From positions 50,200 to 90,420 of the forward strand of contig NZ_LYUZ01000114.1 of assembly GCF_001679925.1 (NCBI RefSeq): 40,221 bases of DNA. Reading direction: 5' to 3'. Origin of the DNA: Leisingera sp. JC1 (lineage in GTDB: Bacteria; Pseudomonadota; Alphaproteobacteria; Rhodobacterales; Rhodobacteraceae). The notes beneath the pieces were generated by a model. That model was not told the DNA's origin. It saw only the letters and a list, made by a program, of their open reading frames with translations, and did not search any database. Positions 28,252 to 37,019 of the stretch are shown here, in pieces; the stretch's first letter is position 1, and each line of letters begins with the position of its first letter. The position numbers were made by a program, and so were the translations under genes.

Positions 28252-29334
28252 CTAAGATGTGACCAGAAACTTCAGCACCGCAAAGCCGACGATGGCCGCA
28301 TAGCCGATGGGGTAGATCCACTTCAGCGCGTAATTGTCGAGCTTTCGGGCCAGGGTCTCGCGCCCGGCCAGCTTAAGCCGGCGCAGCACCACGTTGAAGA
28401 CGATGATCGCACCTGTGGCAAGGAACATCCACTGCAGGATGAAATCAAGAAATGTCAGGTATCCCAGCTTGGGCAGATCCGCCGAAATCGCCCAGTTGAA
28501 TGCCACAAAGACCAGCAGGTTAGCACCCGAGATTTCGATCCGCTTGCGGTACTCGTCTAGGAAGAAGACCGACCAGCTGACGGTGATCAGCACAAACATG
28601 GGGAGGAATACCCGGATCAGGTAGTAGGTGATGTGCCTGCTGCCTTCGAACACCAGCGTGATCTGATCGCTGTCATTCCCGGAAATCCCTTCGGTATCGG
28701 TTTTGATCAGGCGTGCGTTCCCAAGAATCCACTCTTCCTCGCCCAGCATGCCGCCCAGCCCGGAGTGTTGGTTCAAGGGATAGTAGCTCACGAATTCCGC
28801 CGGCAGCACTGATGCGATTTCGAACTGGAACCGCTGGGTGTCGAACGGGTACTTGCGGAAATCAAAATACGGCGCCTGCAGCGTCAGCGAGGATTTTTCA
28901 ACATAGACCACATGGCCATCTGAGCGGACACCGGCTGCGGATTGGTGAATCCAGCGGTTGGATTGCTGGTTCTGGATCACAAAGACCGGAATGACTGCAC
29001 CCGCGGATGTGGCGTAATCCGCCAGCGCATCAGGTTGGAATATGCGGTAATTCCGCCCGAACGCGCCGGGATCGAAAGCCAGGGCCGGGTCTGTCCATTC
29101 GGCCCGGATGACCGCGACTGCGCCATAGTTTTCGGCTTTCTGGTCGACGTTGACGATCTGGTCGATCTTGATTCCGATGCCCACTTCCAGCGGAGTTTCG
29201 GGTTTTCCGGTCACCCCTTCCAGTATTCCCGACAGCTCTTGCTGCGCCCAGGCTGGCCAGGCAAGGCAGCCAAAACACACCGCAGCCAGAGCCAGAAGGC
29301 GGATGAGGGGCTGGAAGATACCGGATACGATCAT
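28252..29334 (-). CDS. Prokaryotic pentameric ligand-gated ion channel (Cys-loop receptor homologue)
   Basis: 360 residues from the ATG at 29334 (a TTG two codons earlier is possible). A signal peptide ends at AWA (residue 30). The extracellular domain has IKIDQIVNVDQKAENY, the WTDPALAF strand and a cysteine-free 'Cys-loop' ending in YPFDTQ (162-167). Four membrane helices follow: M1 about 236-258 starting ITYYLIRVFLP, M2 about 263-284, M3 about 293-317, M4 about 338-358. AFNWAISADLPKLGYLTF matches the GLIC segment AFNILVETNLPKTPYMTY, so the family is clear. It should form a pentameric channel in the inner membrane opened by a periplasmic ligand or protons. The gene lies 66 bases downstream of an ABC binding-protein gene, with a hairpin between. 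Confidence 0.93.
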   Translation of the reverse strand: MIVSGIFQPLIRLLALAAVCFGCLAWPAWAQQELSGILEGVTGKPETPLEVGIGIKIDQIVNVDQKAENYGAVAVIRAEWTDPALAFDPGAFGRNYRIFQPDALADYATSAGAVIPVFVIQNQQSNRWIHQSAAGVRSDGHVVYVEKSSLTLQAPYFDFRKYPFDTQRFQFEIASVLPAEFVSYYPLNQHSGLGGMLGEEEWILGNARLIKTDTEGISGNDSDQITLVFEGSRHITYYLIRVFLPMFVLITVSWSVFFLDEYRKRIEISGANLLVFVAFNWAISADLPKLGYLTFLDFILQWMFLATGAIIVFNVVLRRLKLAGRETLARKLDNYALKWIYPIGYAAIVGFAVLKFLVTS

Positions 29335-29361
29335 ACTCAAGCTGCCAATTCACAAGAGAAA

Positions 29362-29392
29362 CCGCGAAGCCCGGCCAGCGAGGGCTTCGCGG
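29362..29392 (-). terminator. Terminator or attenuator between binding-protein and channel genes
   Basis: An 11-bp perfect stem (CCGCGAAGCCC 29362-29372, GGGCTTCGCGG 29382-29392) with a nine-base loop. On the minus strand it is followed by TTTCTCTTGT, a broken U-run. It begins eight bases after the binding-protein stop and could allow partial read-through into the channel gene. Confidence 0.65.
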
Positions 29393-29400
29393 GAGTACTG

Positions 29401-30879
29401 TTACTCCGCCCAGCTGAGCGCGCTGAGGTCGATGGCGGCCGTGGGGGCGTTCTCCCACAGCCCCTGCAGCCCGGCCTTGGCCACCCCCAGCTTGGCCAGC
29501 TGGAACAGGTAGCCGTTCACGTAATCCTTTGCGATCATTTCCTGTGCCTCTTGCAGCAGTGCGGTGCGGAGGTCCGGGGCGGTGGTGGTGTCCAGCTTGG
29601 CCATCAGTTCCTGGAAGGATTTGCTGTCGTACTGGAAATAATACTCGGGCCGGGCATAGATGCCGATGTCCATCGGCTCAGTGTGGCTGACGATGGTCAG
29701 GCCAAAACTCTTGCCGCGGAACACGCTTTCCAGCCATTGCGCCCATTCGACGTTGATGATCTCGGCCCTGATCCCCACTTCCGCCAGCTGCGCCGCAACA
29801 ATCTCGCCGCCGCGGCGGGCGTAGGAGGGAGGCGGCAGGTGCAGCGTGGTCTCGAACCCGTCCGGGAAGCCCGCCTCCGCCAGCAGCGCCTTTGCCTGCT
29901 CCGGGTCGTAAGAGGACGCGCCGGTCAGGTCCTTGTAGGCCGGGTGGTGCGGCGCAAAATGGGTGCCGATCGGGGTGCCATAGCCGAACATGGCACCGTC
30001 GATGATCGCCTGCCGGTCGATGGCATGGGCCAGGGCTTGCCGCACCCGGATGTCATCAAACGGCGGCTGCTTGTTGTTGGTGGACAGGATCGTCTCGCCC
30101 TCGGTCGAGCCGACCAGCACCTGGAACCGCGGATCGGCGTCAAACTGCGGCAGGTTCTCCGGCGCGGGGAAGTTGTCAAAGGCGTCAATGTCTTCGGCCA
30201 TCATCGCGGCAAAGGCAGCGGTGGGGTCGGAGATGAACTTGAAGGTGGCCGAGGCCAGGGCAGGCTGGTCGCCCCAGTAGTCCGGGTTGCGCGCCAGGGT
30301 GATGCGGTCGCCCTGCACCCATTCCTGGAACGTATAGGCGCCTGTGCCGACCGGATTGGTCTTGATGTCTTCAATGCTTTCCGGTGCGACGATCACCGCG
30401 TCGCCCCAGGCCAGGTTGAACAAGAGGCTGCCGTTCGGCGCCTCCAGCGTGACCTGCACAGTCTGCGGGTCCAGTGCCTCCACCGAAACGATCCCCTCGA
30501 ACAGCGCCTTCTGCGCGTTGGTGCTGTCCTCGGCACGGGCGCGGTCGAGCGAGAATTTCACGTCTTCCGCATCCAGCGCGCTGCTGTCGTGAAAGGTCAC
30601 GCCCTCACGCAGCTTGAACGTATAGACGGTGCCGTCCCCGGAGATTTCCCAGCTTTCTGCCAGCCCCGGCACCACCGATCCATCACCCATGAAGCGCGTG
30701 AGCCCCTCGAAGATGTTGCTGTAGACCACCGAGTCGATGGCCTGAGCGGCAGCGCTGGTCGGGTCCAGATGCGGCGGCTCCAGCTGCATGGCGATGGTGA
30801 CGCTGTCCTTGGCCCAGGCGCCGCCCGCCATCAGCGCCAGCGTGGAACTGGCGGCAAGAACAAAGGATCTGAAGGCCAT
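29401..30879 (-). CDS. ABC transporter substrate-binding protein (family 5, peptide/nickel type)
   Basis: 492 residues from the ATG at 30879, with GGGAG nine bases upstream. A signal peptide (MAFRSFVLAASSTLALMAGG, cleaved after AWA at 23) gives a periplasmic protein with no lipobox. Family 5 phrases are LEPPHLDPT, VYSNIFEGLTRF, YTFKLREGVTFHDSSALDAEDVKFSLDRA, GTGAYTFQEWVQGDRITL and IRVRQALAHAIDRQAI. Such proteins deliver oligopeptides, nickel complexes, opines or other solutes to DppBCDF-type permeases. It is the only binding protein in the window and most likely serves the permeases at 25132-26891, although the channel and the deacetylase genes lie between. Confidence 0.92.
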   Translation of the reverse strand: MAFRSFVLAASSTLALMAGGAWAKDSVTIAMQLEPPHLDPTSAAAQAIDSVVYSNIFEGLTRFMGDGSVVPGLAESWEISGDGTVYTFKLREGVTFHDSSALDAEDVKFSLDRARAEDSTNAQKALFEGIVSVEALDPQTVQVTLEAPNGSLLFNLAWGDAVIVAPESIEDIKTNPVGTGAYTFQEWVQGDRITLARNPDYWGDQPALASATFKFISDPTAAFAAMMAEDIDAFDNFPAPENLPQFDADPRFQVLVGSTEGETILSTNNKQPPFDDIRVRQALAHAIDRQAIIDGAMFGYGTPIGTHFAPHHPAYKDLTGASSYDPEQAKALLAEAGFPDGFETTLHLPPPSYARRGGEIVAAQLAEVGIRAEIINVEWAQWLESVFRGKSFGLTIVSHTEPMDIGIYARPEYYFQYDSKSFQELMAKLDTTTAPDLRTALLQEAQEMIAKDYVNGYLFQLAKLGVAKAGLQGLWENAPTAAIDLSALSWAE

Positions 30880-30927
30880 TGGAAATCTCCCTGTTTGCAA
30901 TCTGCGGGCCTCAAAATGGCGCCCATT

Positions 30928-30941
30928 GGAAACGAGTTTCC
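30928..30941. promoter_or_regulatory. Palindromic operator-like site upstream of the binding-protein gene
   Basis: GGAAACGAGTTTCC is a perfect palindrome around GA, followed by a third half-site GTTTCC (30944-30949). It lies about 50 bases upstream of the binding-protein start and about 100 before panB. A repressor site for the transporter is plausible; no regulator gene is nearby. Confidence 0.4.
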
Positions 30942-31043
30942 CTGTTTCCCGAACGTAATCAAGGGCGCGGGACATTTCGCGCACTGGAAGCACGCCGCGT
31001 TAATTGGTAATCCGGGCGCTATTCGAACAGCGGACAGGAAGCC

Positions 31044-31874
31044 ATGAGCGCGACAGCCAAGAAACAGGCGCCCAACGCCGAAGACATCCGGGCCCGAAAG
31101 GGCGGCACCCCTTTGGTGAGCCTGACGGCTTATACCACGCCGATGGCCCGGCTGATGGACAAGCACTGCGACTTTGTGCTGGTCGGCGACAGTGTCGGCA
31201 TGGTGCTGCACGGGCTGACCTCCACCCTGGGCGTCACGATGGAAATGATGATCCTGCATGGCCAGGCGGTCGCCCGCGGGCTGGAAAAGGCGATGCTGGT
31301 TATCGACATGCCCTTCGGCTCCTATGAGGAAGGCCCGCAGCAGGCGTTCCGCAATGCCGCCCGGCTGATGGCGGAGACCGGCTGCGCCGCGGTCAAGCTG
31401 GAAGGCGGCGTCGAGATGGCCGAGACCATCCGTTTCCTGGTCAAGCGCGGCATTCCGGTGATGGCGCATATCGGGCTGACGCCGCAGTCGATCAATACCC
31501 TGGGCGGTTACAAGGTGCAGGGCCGCGATGCGCAGGCCGAGGCGGTTCTGGCAGATGCCCGCGCGGTGGCGGATGCCGGGGCGTTCTCCGTCGTGCTGGA
31601 GAAGGTGCCGCAGAATCTGGCTGACCAGATCACCGCAGAGGTGGCTATTCCCACCATCGGCATCGGCGCCAGCGCAGGCTGTGACGGGCAGATCCTGGTG
31701 GTCGATGACATGCTGGGCTTCTTCACCGCCTTCAAGCCGAAATTCGTTAAACGCTACGCCGACCTTGGCCCGCTGGCGGAGGCCGGCATTGCCGAATACG
31801 CCGCCGAAGTGCGGGCGCGTTCCTTCCCCGCAGCGGAGCATGTGTTCGCTGACCAAGCGCCCTCCAAAGGATGA
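31044..31874 (+). CDS. panB: 3-methyl-2-oxobutanoate hydroxymethyltransferase
   Basis: 276 residues, close to the 264 of E. coli PanB. AGGAAG precedes the ATG by five bases. The TIM-barrel family phrases are present: [28 protein letters not shown] (magnesium-binding Asp in GDS), [46 protein letters not shown] and the [23 protein letters not shown] end. It makes ketopantoate from 2-oxoisovalerate and methylene-tetrahydrofolate, the first step of pantothenate (CoA) synthesis. panC follows within ten bases. Confidence 0.96.
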   Translation: MSATAKKQAPNAEDIRARKGGTPLVSLTAYTTPMARLMDKHCDFVLVGDSVGMVLHGLTSTLGVTMEMMILHGQAVARGLEKAMLVIDMPFGSYEEGPQQAFRNAARLMAETGCAAVKLEGGVEMAETIRFLVKRGIPVMAHIGLTPQSINTLGGYKVQGRDAQAEAVLADARAVADAGAFSVVLEKVPQNLADQITAEVAIPTIGIGASAGCDGQILVVDDMLGFFTAFKPKFVKRYADLGPLAEAGIAEYAAEVRARSFPAAEHVFADQAPSKG

Positions 31875-31882
31875 GTGCTGGC

Positions 31883-32743
31883 ATGACTGCTCCGATCCTG
31901 CGCCGCTTGTCTGAGTTGCGCGCCCAGACAGGTGACTGGCGCCGCAATGGTGAAACCATCGGCCTGGTGCCGACCATGGGTGCGCTGCATGCAGGCCATC
32001 TGTCGCTGGTGGAGGCCGCCAAACAGGCCTGCGACCGCGTGATCGTGACCATCTTCGTGAACCCCAAGCAGTTCAACAACCCGGAGGATCTGGCGAACTA
32101 CCCGCGCACCGAACTTGAGGATGCCGACAAGCTCGCCCCCTACGGTGTTGACCTGATCTATGTCCCGGACCCGGATCAGATCTACCCCGACGGCTATGCC
32201 ACCAACGTCTCTGTCGGCGGCAGCATCACCGCGGTGATGGAAGGCCCGTTCCGACCCGGCCATTTTGATGGCGTCGCCACAGTGGTTGCCAAGCTGTTCC
32301 TGCAGACCAGCGCGGACAAGGCGTTTTTTGGCCAGAAAGACTACCAGCAGCTGATGGTGGTGACCCGCATGGCCCGCGATCTGGATATCCCGATTGAGGT
32401 GATCGGCTGCGAGACCGTGCGCGAGCCTTCTGGCCTTGCCATGTCTTCCCGCAACCTGCGCCTGTCGGAGGAGGCTTTGGCCAAGGCCGCGGCCCTTAAT
32501 GCCGCGATGCGCGAAGCTGCCGCCAAGGCGTCCGAGGGCGATTCCTGGGCGCCACTGGAGGCCGCCGCGCGGCAGGCACTGGCAGAGGCCGGTTTCGGTG
32601 ATGTGGAATACTTCGACCTGCGCTGCGCCGAAACGCTGGAGGCGCTGGAGACTCCAACCCGTCCCGCCCGCCTGCTGGCCGCGGCCTGGATGGATGGCAT
32701 CCGCTTGATCGACAATATCGCAGTTCATCAACTAAATTTTTAG
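31883..32743 (+). CDS. panC: Pantothenate synthetase
   Basis: 286 residues from the ATG at 31883. An in-frame ATG at 31871 overlaps the panB stop, but its AAAGG would touch the start codon, while the same site suits 31883. The HxGH nucleotidyltransferase motif is in VPTMGALHAGHLSLV; IFVNPKQFNNPEDLANYPRT, FRPGHFDGVATVVAKLF, FFGQKDYQQL and the KMSKS-like SSRNLRLS are all present. It joins pantoate and beta-alanine using ATP. Together with panB it gives the two enzymes on either side of ketopantoate reduction; panE/ilvC is not here. Confidence 0.96.
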   Translation: MTAPILRRLSELRAQTGDWRRNGETIGLVPTMGALHAGHLSLVEAAKQACDRVIVTIFVNPKQFNNPEDLANYPRTELEDADKLAPYGVDLIYVPDPDQIYPDGYATNVSVGGSITAVMEGPFRPGHFDGVATVVAKLFLQTSADKAFFGQKDYQQLMVVTRMARDLDIPIEVIGCETVREPSGLAMSSRNLRLSEEALAKAAALNAAMREAAAKASEGDSWAPLEAAARQALAEAGFGDVEYFDLRCAETLEALETPTRPARLLAAAWMDGIRLIDNIAVHQLNF

Positions 32744-32810
32744 TAGGGGCTGGTAGCGGTAGCACTTTTACGTTTATTGTCCCCGGTCAGAGGAGACTGG
32801 AGGGCAGCCG

Positions 32811-34301
32811 ATGACCTATATTCTGGCAATTGATCAGGGCACCACGTCGACCCGGGCAATCCTGTTTGATGCAGGGATGCAGGTCGCGGGCACCGCGCAG
32901 CAGGAGTTCACCCAGCATTACCCGCAAGCGGGCTGGGTGGAACATGACCCGGAGGAGATCTGGGAAACCACCGTCGCGGTCTGCCGCAAGGTGATGGCGG
33001 ACTTAGATGTCGCCGCTTCGGATATCGCGGGCATCGGCATCACCAACCAGCGCGAAACCACCGTGGTCTGGGACAAGGCCAGCGGCAAGGCGATCCACAA
33101 TGCCATTGTCTGGCAGGACCGCCGCACCGCCACGATCTGTGAAGAACTGCGGGAGGCCGGTCATGCAGAGATGGTGGCCGACCGTACCGGGTTGCTGCTC
33201 GATCCCTATTTCTCTGGCACCAAGGTGAAATGGATTCTCGACACCGTTCCGGGTGCGCGCGATCGTGCTGCGGCAGGCGATCTGCTGTTCGGCACGGTGG
33301 ACAGCTTCCTGATCTGGCGTCTGACCGTCGGCGCATCGCATGTGACCGACGCCACCAACGCGGCGCGCACACTGATGTACGACATCCGCAAGGGCCGCTG
33401 GAGCCGCACCATCAGCGATCTGCTGGACGTGCCGCAGCAGATGCTGCCGGAGGTCAAGGACAGCGCCGCTGATTTCGGGACCACCGATCCGGAGATCCTG
33501 GGCGGTGCAATCCCGATCCTGGGTGTGGCCGGCGACCAGCAGGCGGCGACCATCGGCCAGGCCTGTTTCCAGCCGGGGATGATGAAATCGACCTACGGGA
33601 CGGGCTGCTTTGCGCTCTTGAACACCGGGGATGAGCCGGTTGTCTCCAAGAACCGGATGCTGACCACCATTGCCTATCAGCTGGACGGCAAGCCGACCTA
33701 TGCGCTGGAAGGCTCGATCTTCATCGCTGGCGCCGCGGTGCAATGGCTGCGCGACGGGCTGGGGATCATCGAACAGGCATCGGAGTCGGGCGAGCTCGCC
33801 CTGCGCGCTGATCCCGGTCAGGATGTGATCCTGGTGCCCGCCTTCACCGGCCTCGGCGCGCCCTATTGGGAGCCGGAATGCCGCGGCGGCATGTTCGGCC
33901 TCACCCGCAACTCCGGCCCGGCGGAGTTTGCCCGTGCCGCGCTGCAAAGCGTCGCCTACCAGACCCGCGACCTCTATGAGGCGATGCGCGCCGACTGGGA
34001 GGACGACAGCCACCACACCGTGACCCTGCGCGTCGACGGCGGCATGAGTGCCAGCGACTGGACCATGCAGAGCCTGTCGGACATCCTGGGCGCCGCCGTC
34101 GACCGCCCGGTGATGCAGGAAACCACCGCGCTTGGCGCCGCCTGGCTGGCGGGTATGCGGGCCGGGATCTATCCGGATCAGACAGGTTTTGCCGACACCT
34201 GGAAGCTCGACCGCCAGTTCTCGCCGCTGATGCAGCCCGCCGCGCGGCAGGCCGCTTATGCCCGCTGGCAGCGCGCGGTGCAGGCGGTGATCGGGGTCTG
34301 A
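32811..34301 (+). CDS. glpK: Glycerol kinase
   Basis: 496 residues, close to the 502 of E. coli GlpK. GGAGG lies eight bases before the ATG. FGGY kinase motifs are clear: [15 protein letters not shown] (phosphate 1), [30 protein letters not shown] (glycerol contact), [41 protein letters not shown] and [12 protein letters not shown]. It phosphorylates glycerol to glycerol 3-phosphate. No glpF or glpD is adjacent, so it stands alone; a good terminator follows. Confidence 0.97.
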   Translation: MTYILAIDQGTTSTRAILFDAGMQVAGTAQQEFTQHYPQAGWVEHDPEEIWETTVAVCRKVMADLDVAASDIAGIGITNQRETTVVWDKASGKAIHNAIVWQDRRTATICEELREAGHAEMVADRTGLLLDPYFSGTKVKWILDTVPGARDRAAAGDLLFGTVDSFLIWRLTVGASHVTDATNAARTLMYDIRKGRWSRTISDLLDVPQQMLPEVKDSAADFGTTDPEILGGAIPILGVAGDQQAATIGQACFQPGMMKSTYGTGCFALLNTGDEPVVSKNRMLTTIAYQLDGKPTYALEGSIFIAGAAVQWLRDGLGIIEQASESGELALRADPGQDVILVPAFTGLGAPYWEPECRGGMFGLTRNSGPAEFARAALQSVAYQTRDLYEAMRADWEDDSHHTVTLRVDGGMSASDWTMQSLSDILGAAVDRPVMQETTALGAAWLAGMRAGIYPDQTGFADTWKLDRQFSPLMQPAARQAAYARWQRAVQAVIGV

Positions 34302-34379
34302 CCGCTGCGGAACGGGCAGGGCGGGGTGCTCCCGCCTGTTCCGCCGCATTCATGGAATGCGCCTCACAGTTGGGCGTGG

Positions 34380-34410
34380 CGCCGCGCTTTGCGCGGCGTT
34401 TTCTTTTTTT
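34380..34410 (+). terminator. Rho-independent terminator of glpK
   Basis: CGCCGCGC (34380-34387) pairs with GCGCGGCG (34391-34398) around TTT and is followed by TTTTCTTTTTTT. It is 79 bases after the glpK stop. Confidence 0.9.
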
Positions 34411-34421
34411 GCTGAGAAGCG

Positions 34422-34447
34422 ATGGAAGGGCAGGTCTGCCCTTCCAT
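34422..34447. other. Second hairpin between glpK and the monooxygenase gene
   Basis: ATGGAAGGGCA (34422-34432) pairs perfectly with TGCCCTTCCAT (34437-34447) around GGTC. No T-run follows in either direction. It lies 23 bases after the minus-strand monooxygenase stop and may protect the mRNA end. Confidence 0.45.
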
Positions 34448-34470
34448 GCGCCTAGCCAAGTGTTTGCAGC

Positions 34471-35727
34471 CTAGCTGACGCGAGCGCCTGCAGGGATGGT
34501 GGCCGGGCGGGCGTTCAGCTCCTCGATGGAGAAACCCGCAATGGATTTGTACTTGGCAGCATGGGCGGCCAGTTCCGCATGCGGGATCACCTCGGTGATG
34601 TCCGCAAAGCCGCCGCCGCACAGGTCCTCGACCCGCTGCAACACGCCGTCTGGCCCGCCGCCTGCGCGGTTGGCCAGACCCACCGCAGTCGTCACCGGGC
34701 GTACCTCTGCCTCGTAGGCCTCAAGCGCTGCGGCAGTCACCCCTTGCGCCAGCAGTTTCGCGCCAATCACACGCGCGTCCACGATTGCCTGGCTGGCGCC
34801 GTTCGATCCCACCGGGTAGGTCGGATGCGCGGCATCGCCCATCAGGGTGACGTGGCCATATGTCCAGCGCGCCAGCGGGTTGCGGTCCACCATCGGGTAT
34901 TCATAGACCGCCTCCGCCCCGCGGATCAGGGCCGGCACGTCGATCCAGTCGAACCGCCAGTCCTCGAAATCCGGCAGGAACTCAGTGATGTCCGCAGGCC
35001 GGTTCCAGTCTTCCTTGCGCCAGGGGGCGGAGGGATCAAAGCTCTTTTCCGCAATCCAGTTCATGGTGACACGGCCATCAGCATCCGGGGATGAGATCGG
35101 ATAAGCCACCAGGCGCAGATGGTCATGGCCGATCATCGCCATGGCTGCGCCGCCCTTGAAGGCAGGGGCCCGGGTTGTCGCACGCCACAGGATGCGGCCG
35201 TTCCAGATGGGGGCGCCCTCATCCGGCACCATCTGAGCGCGCAGGGCGGAATGGATTCCGTCCGCTGCAACCACCAGAGATCCGCCGATCCGACGCCCAT
35301 CCGCCAGCAGCAGCGCCGCACCGTCTTCGGTATTTTCAAACCCCGCGGCCCGCGCACCGGTCTCAACGCAGCCCGGTCCGGCGCGTTGCACCAATGTACG
35401 ATGCAGCATCATCTGCAGCTCTCCCCGGTGCACCGAATACTGCGGCCAGGCATAACCCGCGCCCAGGCCGCGCGGCTCCTCCCAGATCGTCTTGCCCAGC
35501 TTGCTGTAAAACCCCAGCTGCCGGGTCCGGACACCGATGGCGTCCAGTTCCGCCTCCAGCCCCAGGTCGAACAGCTCCCGCACCGCGTTGGGCTGCAGGT
35601 TGATGCCAACCCCCATCGGTTTCAGCTCCCGCGCCGCCTCGAAGATGCGGAACGGCACTCCGATCTGATGCAGCGTCAGCCCCAGGGTCAGCCCGGCAAT
35701 GCCGCCGCCGGCGATCAGGATGGACAT
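34471..35727 (-). CDS. FAD-dependent monooxygenase (aromatic hydroxylase type)
   Basis: 418 residues. It has the Rossmann GxGxxG as GGGIAGL (7-13), the DG motif VVAADGIHSALR (about 150-161) and the GD motif LMGDAAHPTYPVGSNGASQAI (about 290-310), which define class A flavoprotein hydroxylases such as 3- or 4-hydroxybenzoate and PhzS-like enzymes. The phrase MGVGINLQPNAVREL is common in these. It uses NADPH/NADH and oxygen to hydroxylate a ring or similar substrate, not identifiable here. It stands alone, with neighbours unrelated to aromatic catabolism. Confidence 0.88.
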   Translation of the reverse strand: MSILIAGGGIAGLTLGLTLHQIGVPFRIFEAARELKPMGVGINLQPNAVRELFDLGLEAELDAIGVRTRQLGFYSKLGKTIWEEPRGLGAGYAWPQYSVHRGELQMMLHRTLVQRAGPGCVETGARAAGFENTEDGAALLLADGRRIGGSLVVAADGIHSALRAQMVPDEGAPIWNGRILWRATTRAPAFKGGAAMAMIGHDHLRLVAYPISSPDADGRVTMNWIAEKSFDPSAPWRKEDWNRPADITEFLPDFEDWRFDWIDVPALIRGAEAVYEYPMVDRNPLARWTYGHVTLMGDAAHPTYPVGSNGASQAIVDARVIGAKLLAQGVTAAALEAYEAEVRPVTTAVGLANRAGGGPDGVLQRVEDLCGGGFADITEVIPHAELAAHAAKYKSIAGFSIEELNARPATIPAGARVS

Positions 35728-35804
35728 GGTAAGTATACTCCCTATTTGCGGCGCAGATAATCACGGCGCGCAGGGCGGGGCAAGCCGTCAGGCAGGGAAA
35801 GAGG

Positions 35805-36347
35805 TCAGCGCCGTCCGCCGATAATCAGGTCGGGGCCAAAGATCACGTCGGCGTAATTGTGCAGGTAGATTTTCAGCCAAGGGGTGAAACGCTCAGGATG
35901 GCGGCTCACTTCGGCCAAGAGGTCGTGATAGTCGACCCAGCGGGTTTCCATCACCTCATCCGGGTTGGCGGCAATCCGCAGCGGCCGGTGGGCATGGGCC
36001 AGGAACACATCCACCGCCTCATGCTCGACCAGCCCGTTGCCGACATCGGCGCGGTATTCCAGGTGATGGCGGAATTCAGGGTAAAGGCCAGAGAGCCCCA
36101 GCTCCTCGTTCATCCGCCGCACCGCACAGGCAGAAGGCTGCTCGTCCCACATCGGGTGGGTGCAGCAGGTGTTCGCCCAGAGGCCGGGGGTGTGGTATTT
36201 CCCCATCGCCCGGCGCTGCATCAGGATTTCCACGCCTTTCACCACAAAGACGGAGACCGCCTTGTGCTTCAGACCGCGCTCGTGCGCGGCCAGCTTGTCG
36301 ACCGGGGTCAGTTCACCGTTCACCCAGGCGGGGATCATGTGGCTCAT
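35805..36347 (-). CDS. idi: Isopentenyl-diphosphate delta-isomerase, type I
   Basis: 180 residues from the ATG at 36347, the E. coli Idi length of about 182; longer frames add a non-family N terminus. The Nudix-like fold has HERGLKHKAVSVFVV, the catalytic Cys62 in LWANTCCTHP and the acidic MNEELGLSG helix with the second catalytic region around EHEAVDVFLA. It interconverts IPP and DMAPP for isoprenoids (quinones, carotenoids, bacteriochlorophyll tails). In photosynthetic relatives idi sits in the photosynthesis cluster; no such genes are visible here. Confidence 0.94.
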   Translation of the reverse strand: MSHMIPAWVNGELTPVDKLAAHERGLKHKAVSVFVVKGVEILMQRRAMGKYHTPGLWANTCCTHPMWDEQPSACAVRRMNEELGLSGLYPEFRHHLEYRADVGNGLVEHEAVDVFLAHAHRPLRIAANPDEVMETRWVDYHDLLAEVSRHPERFTPWLKIYLHNYADVIFGPDLIIGGRR

Positions 36348-36442
36348 GCTGTGTCCGTGACGGTTTCTTGTTCTGCGGCCTGCCGCATTTCGACAGCTTT
36401 GAAAACTACCGCTAACGTCTGCAGGCACGGAAAGCAATTACG

Positions 36443-36472
36443 CGAAAAGCCGCGGCCAAAATGCCGCGGCTT
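36443..36472 (-). terminator. Terminator of the cytochrome c gene
   Basis: AAGCCGCGGC (plus strand 36447-36456) pairs with GCCGCGGCTT (36463-36472) around a six-base loop; on the minus strand the stem ends in TTTTCGCG. It lies 28 bases after the cytochrome stop. Confidence 0.75.
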
Positions 36473-36500
36473 CACAGCCGTCAATGACGGTTTCGAAGGC

Positions 36501-36977
36501 TTATTCGGTGGCGGCTTCTGCGCCTTCCTCAGCAGCGGCTTTCGCTGCCGGGGCCTCTTCGGCCGGGGCCGGGCTGTGGCTGGCCAGGAAGGCAAAGATG
36601 TCCTCGCCGCCCTTCTTCAGGCGGAACGACATTTTCGACTTGGCCTTGGCATTGCCGGTTTCAGCCTGCAGGAACTTCTTGGGGTCCGCGGCAAAGGCGA
36701 TGAACTTCTCCTCGTCCCACACCAGGCCGGCTTCGCCTGCCGCGACCAGGTCATCGCTGTAATTGAAGCCCTCGGCGGTGCCTGCCTGACGGCCTGCCAG
36801 GCCCCACAGGTTCGGGCCGGTCTTGCCGCCTTTGACGATCACGTCGCCTGCGTCCGACACCACCATGTGGCACGACTTGCACTTGTTGAACCCCTTCTCG
36901 CCCTTGGCCGGATCGCCTTCGGCAAAGGCAGGGGCTGCGAGGAGGCCGAAAATGACGGCGGTCATGAGAGGTTTCAT
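36501..36977 (-). CDS. Soluble cytochrome c (c2 / c550 type)
   Basis: 158 residues from the ATG at 36977 (GGAG nine bases upstream). A signal peptide ends AFA (residue 19). Heme is bound at CKSCH (Cys33, Cys36, His37), and the sixth ligand is probably Met116 in SKMSFRLKKG. The class I fold phrases GKTGPNLWGLAGRQAG and FNYSDDL are present. After about residue 134 comes an Ala/Glu-rich tail (PAPAEEAPAAKAAAEEGA) like that of Paracoccus c550. It shuttles electrons between bc1 complex and terminal reductases or oxidases in the periplasm. An FNR-type promoter lies directly upstream. Confidence 0.92.
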   Translation of the reverse strand: MKPLMTAVIFGLLAAPAFAEGDPAKGEKGFNKCKSCHMVVSDAGDVIVKGGKTGPNLWGLAGRQAGTAEGFNYSDDLVAAGEAGLVWDEEKFIAFAADPKKFLQAETGNAKAKSKMSFRLKKGGEDIFAFLASHSPAPAEEAPAAKAAAEEGAEAATE

Positions 36978-37019
36978 ATTGCTTGCTCCAGTTCTGAGTT
37001 GGCAGGTGTGACTCATGGT

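Noticed and set aside
28942-31047. 701-codon open frame on the plus strand over the binding-protein and channel genes
   Set aside because: Its content is low-complexity Arg/Gly/His-rich sequence, and both minus-strand genes have signal peptides and family motifs.
34422-34447. Hairpin as terminator of the monooxygenase gene
   Set aside because: No U-run follows on the minus strand, so it is recorded only as a hairpin.
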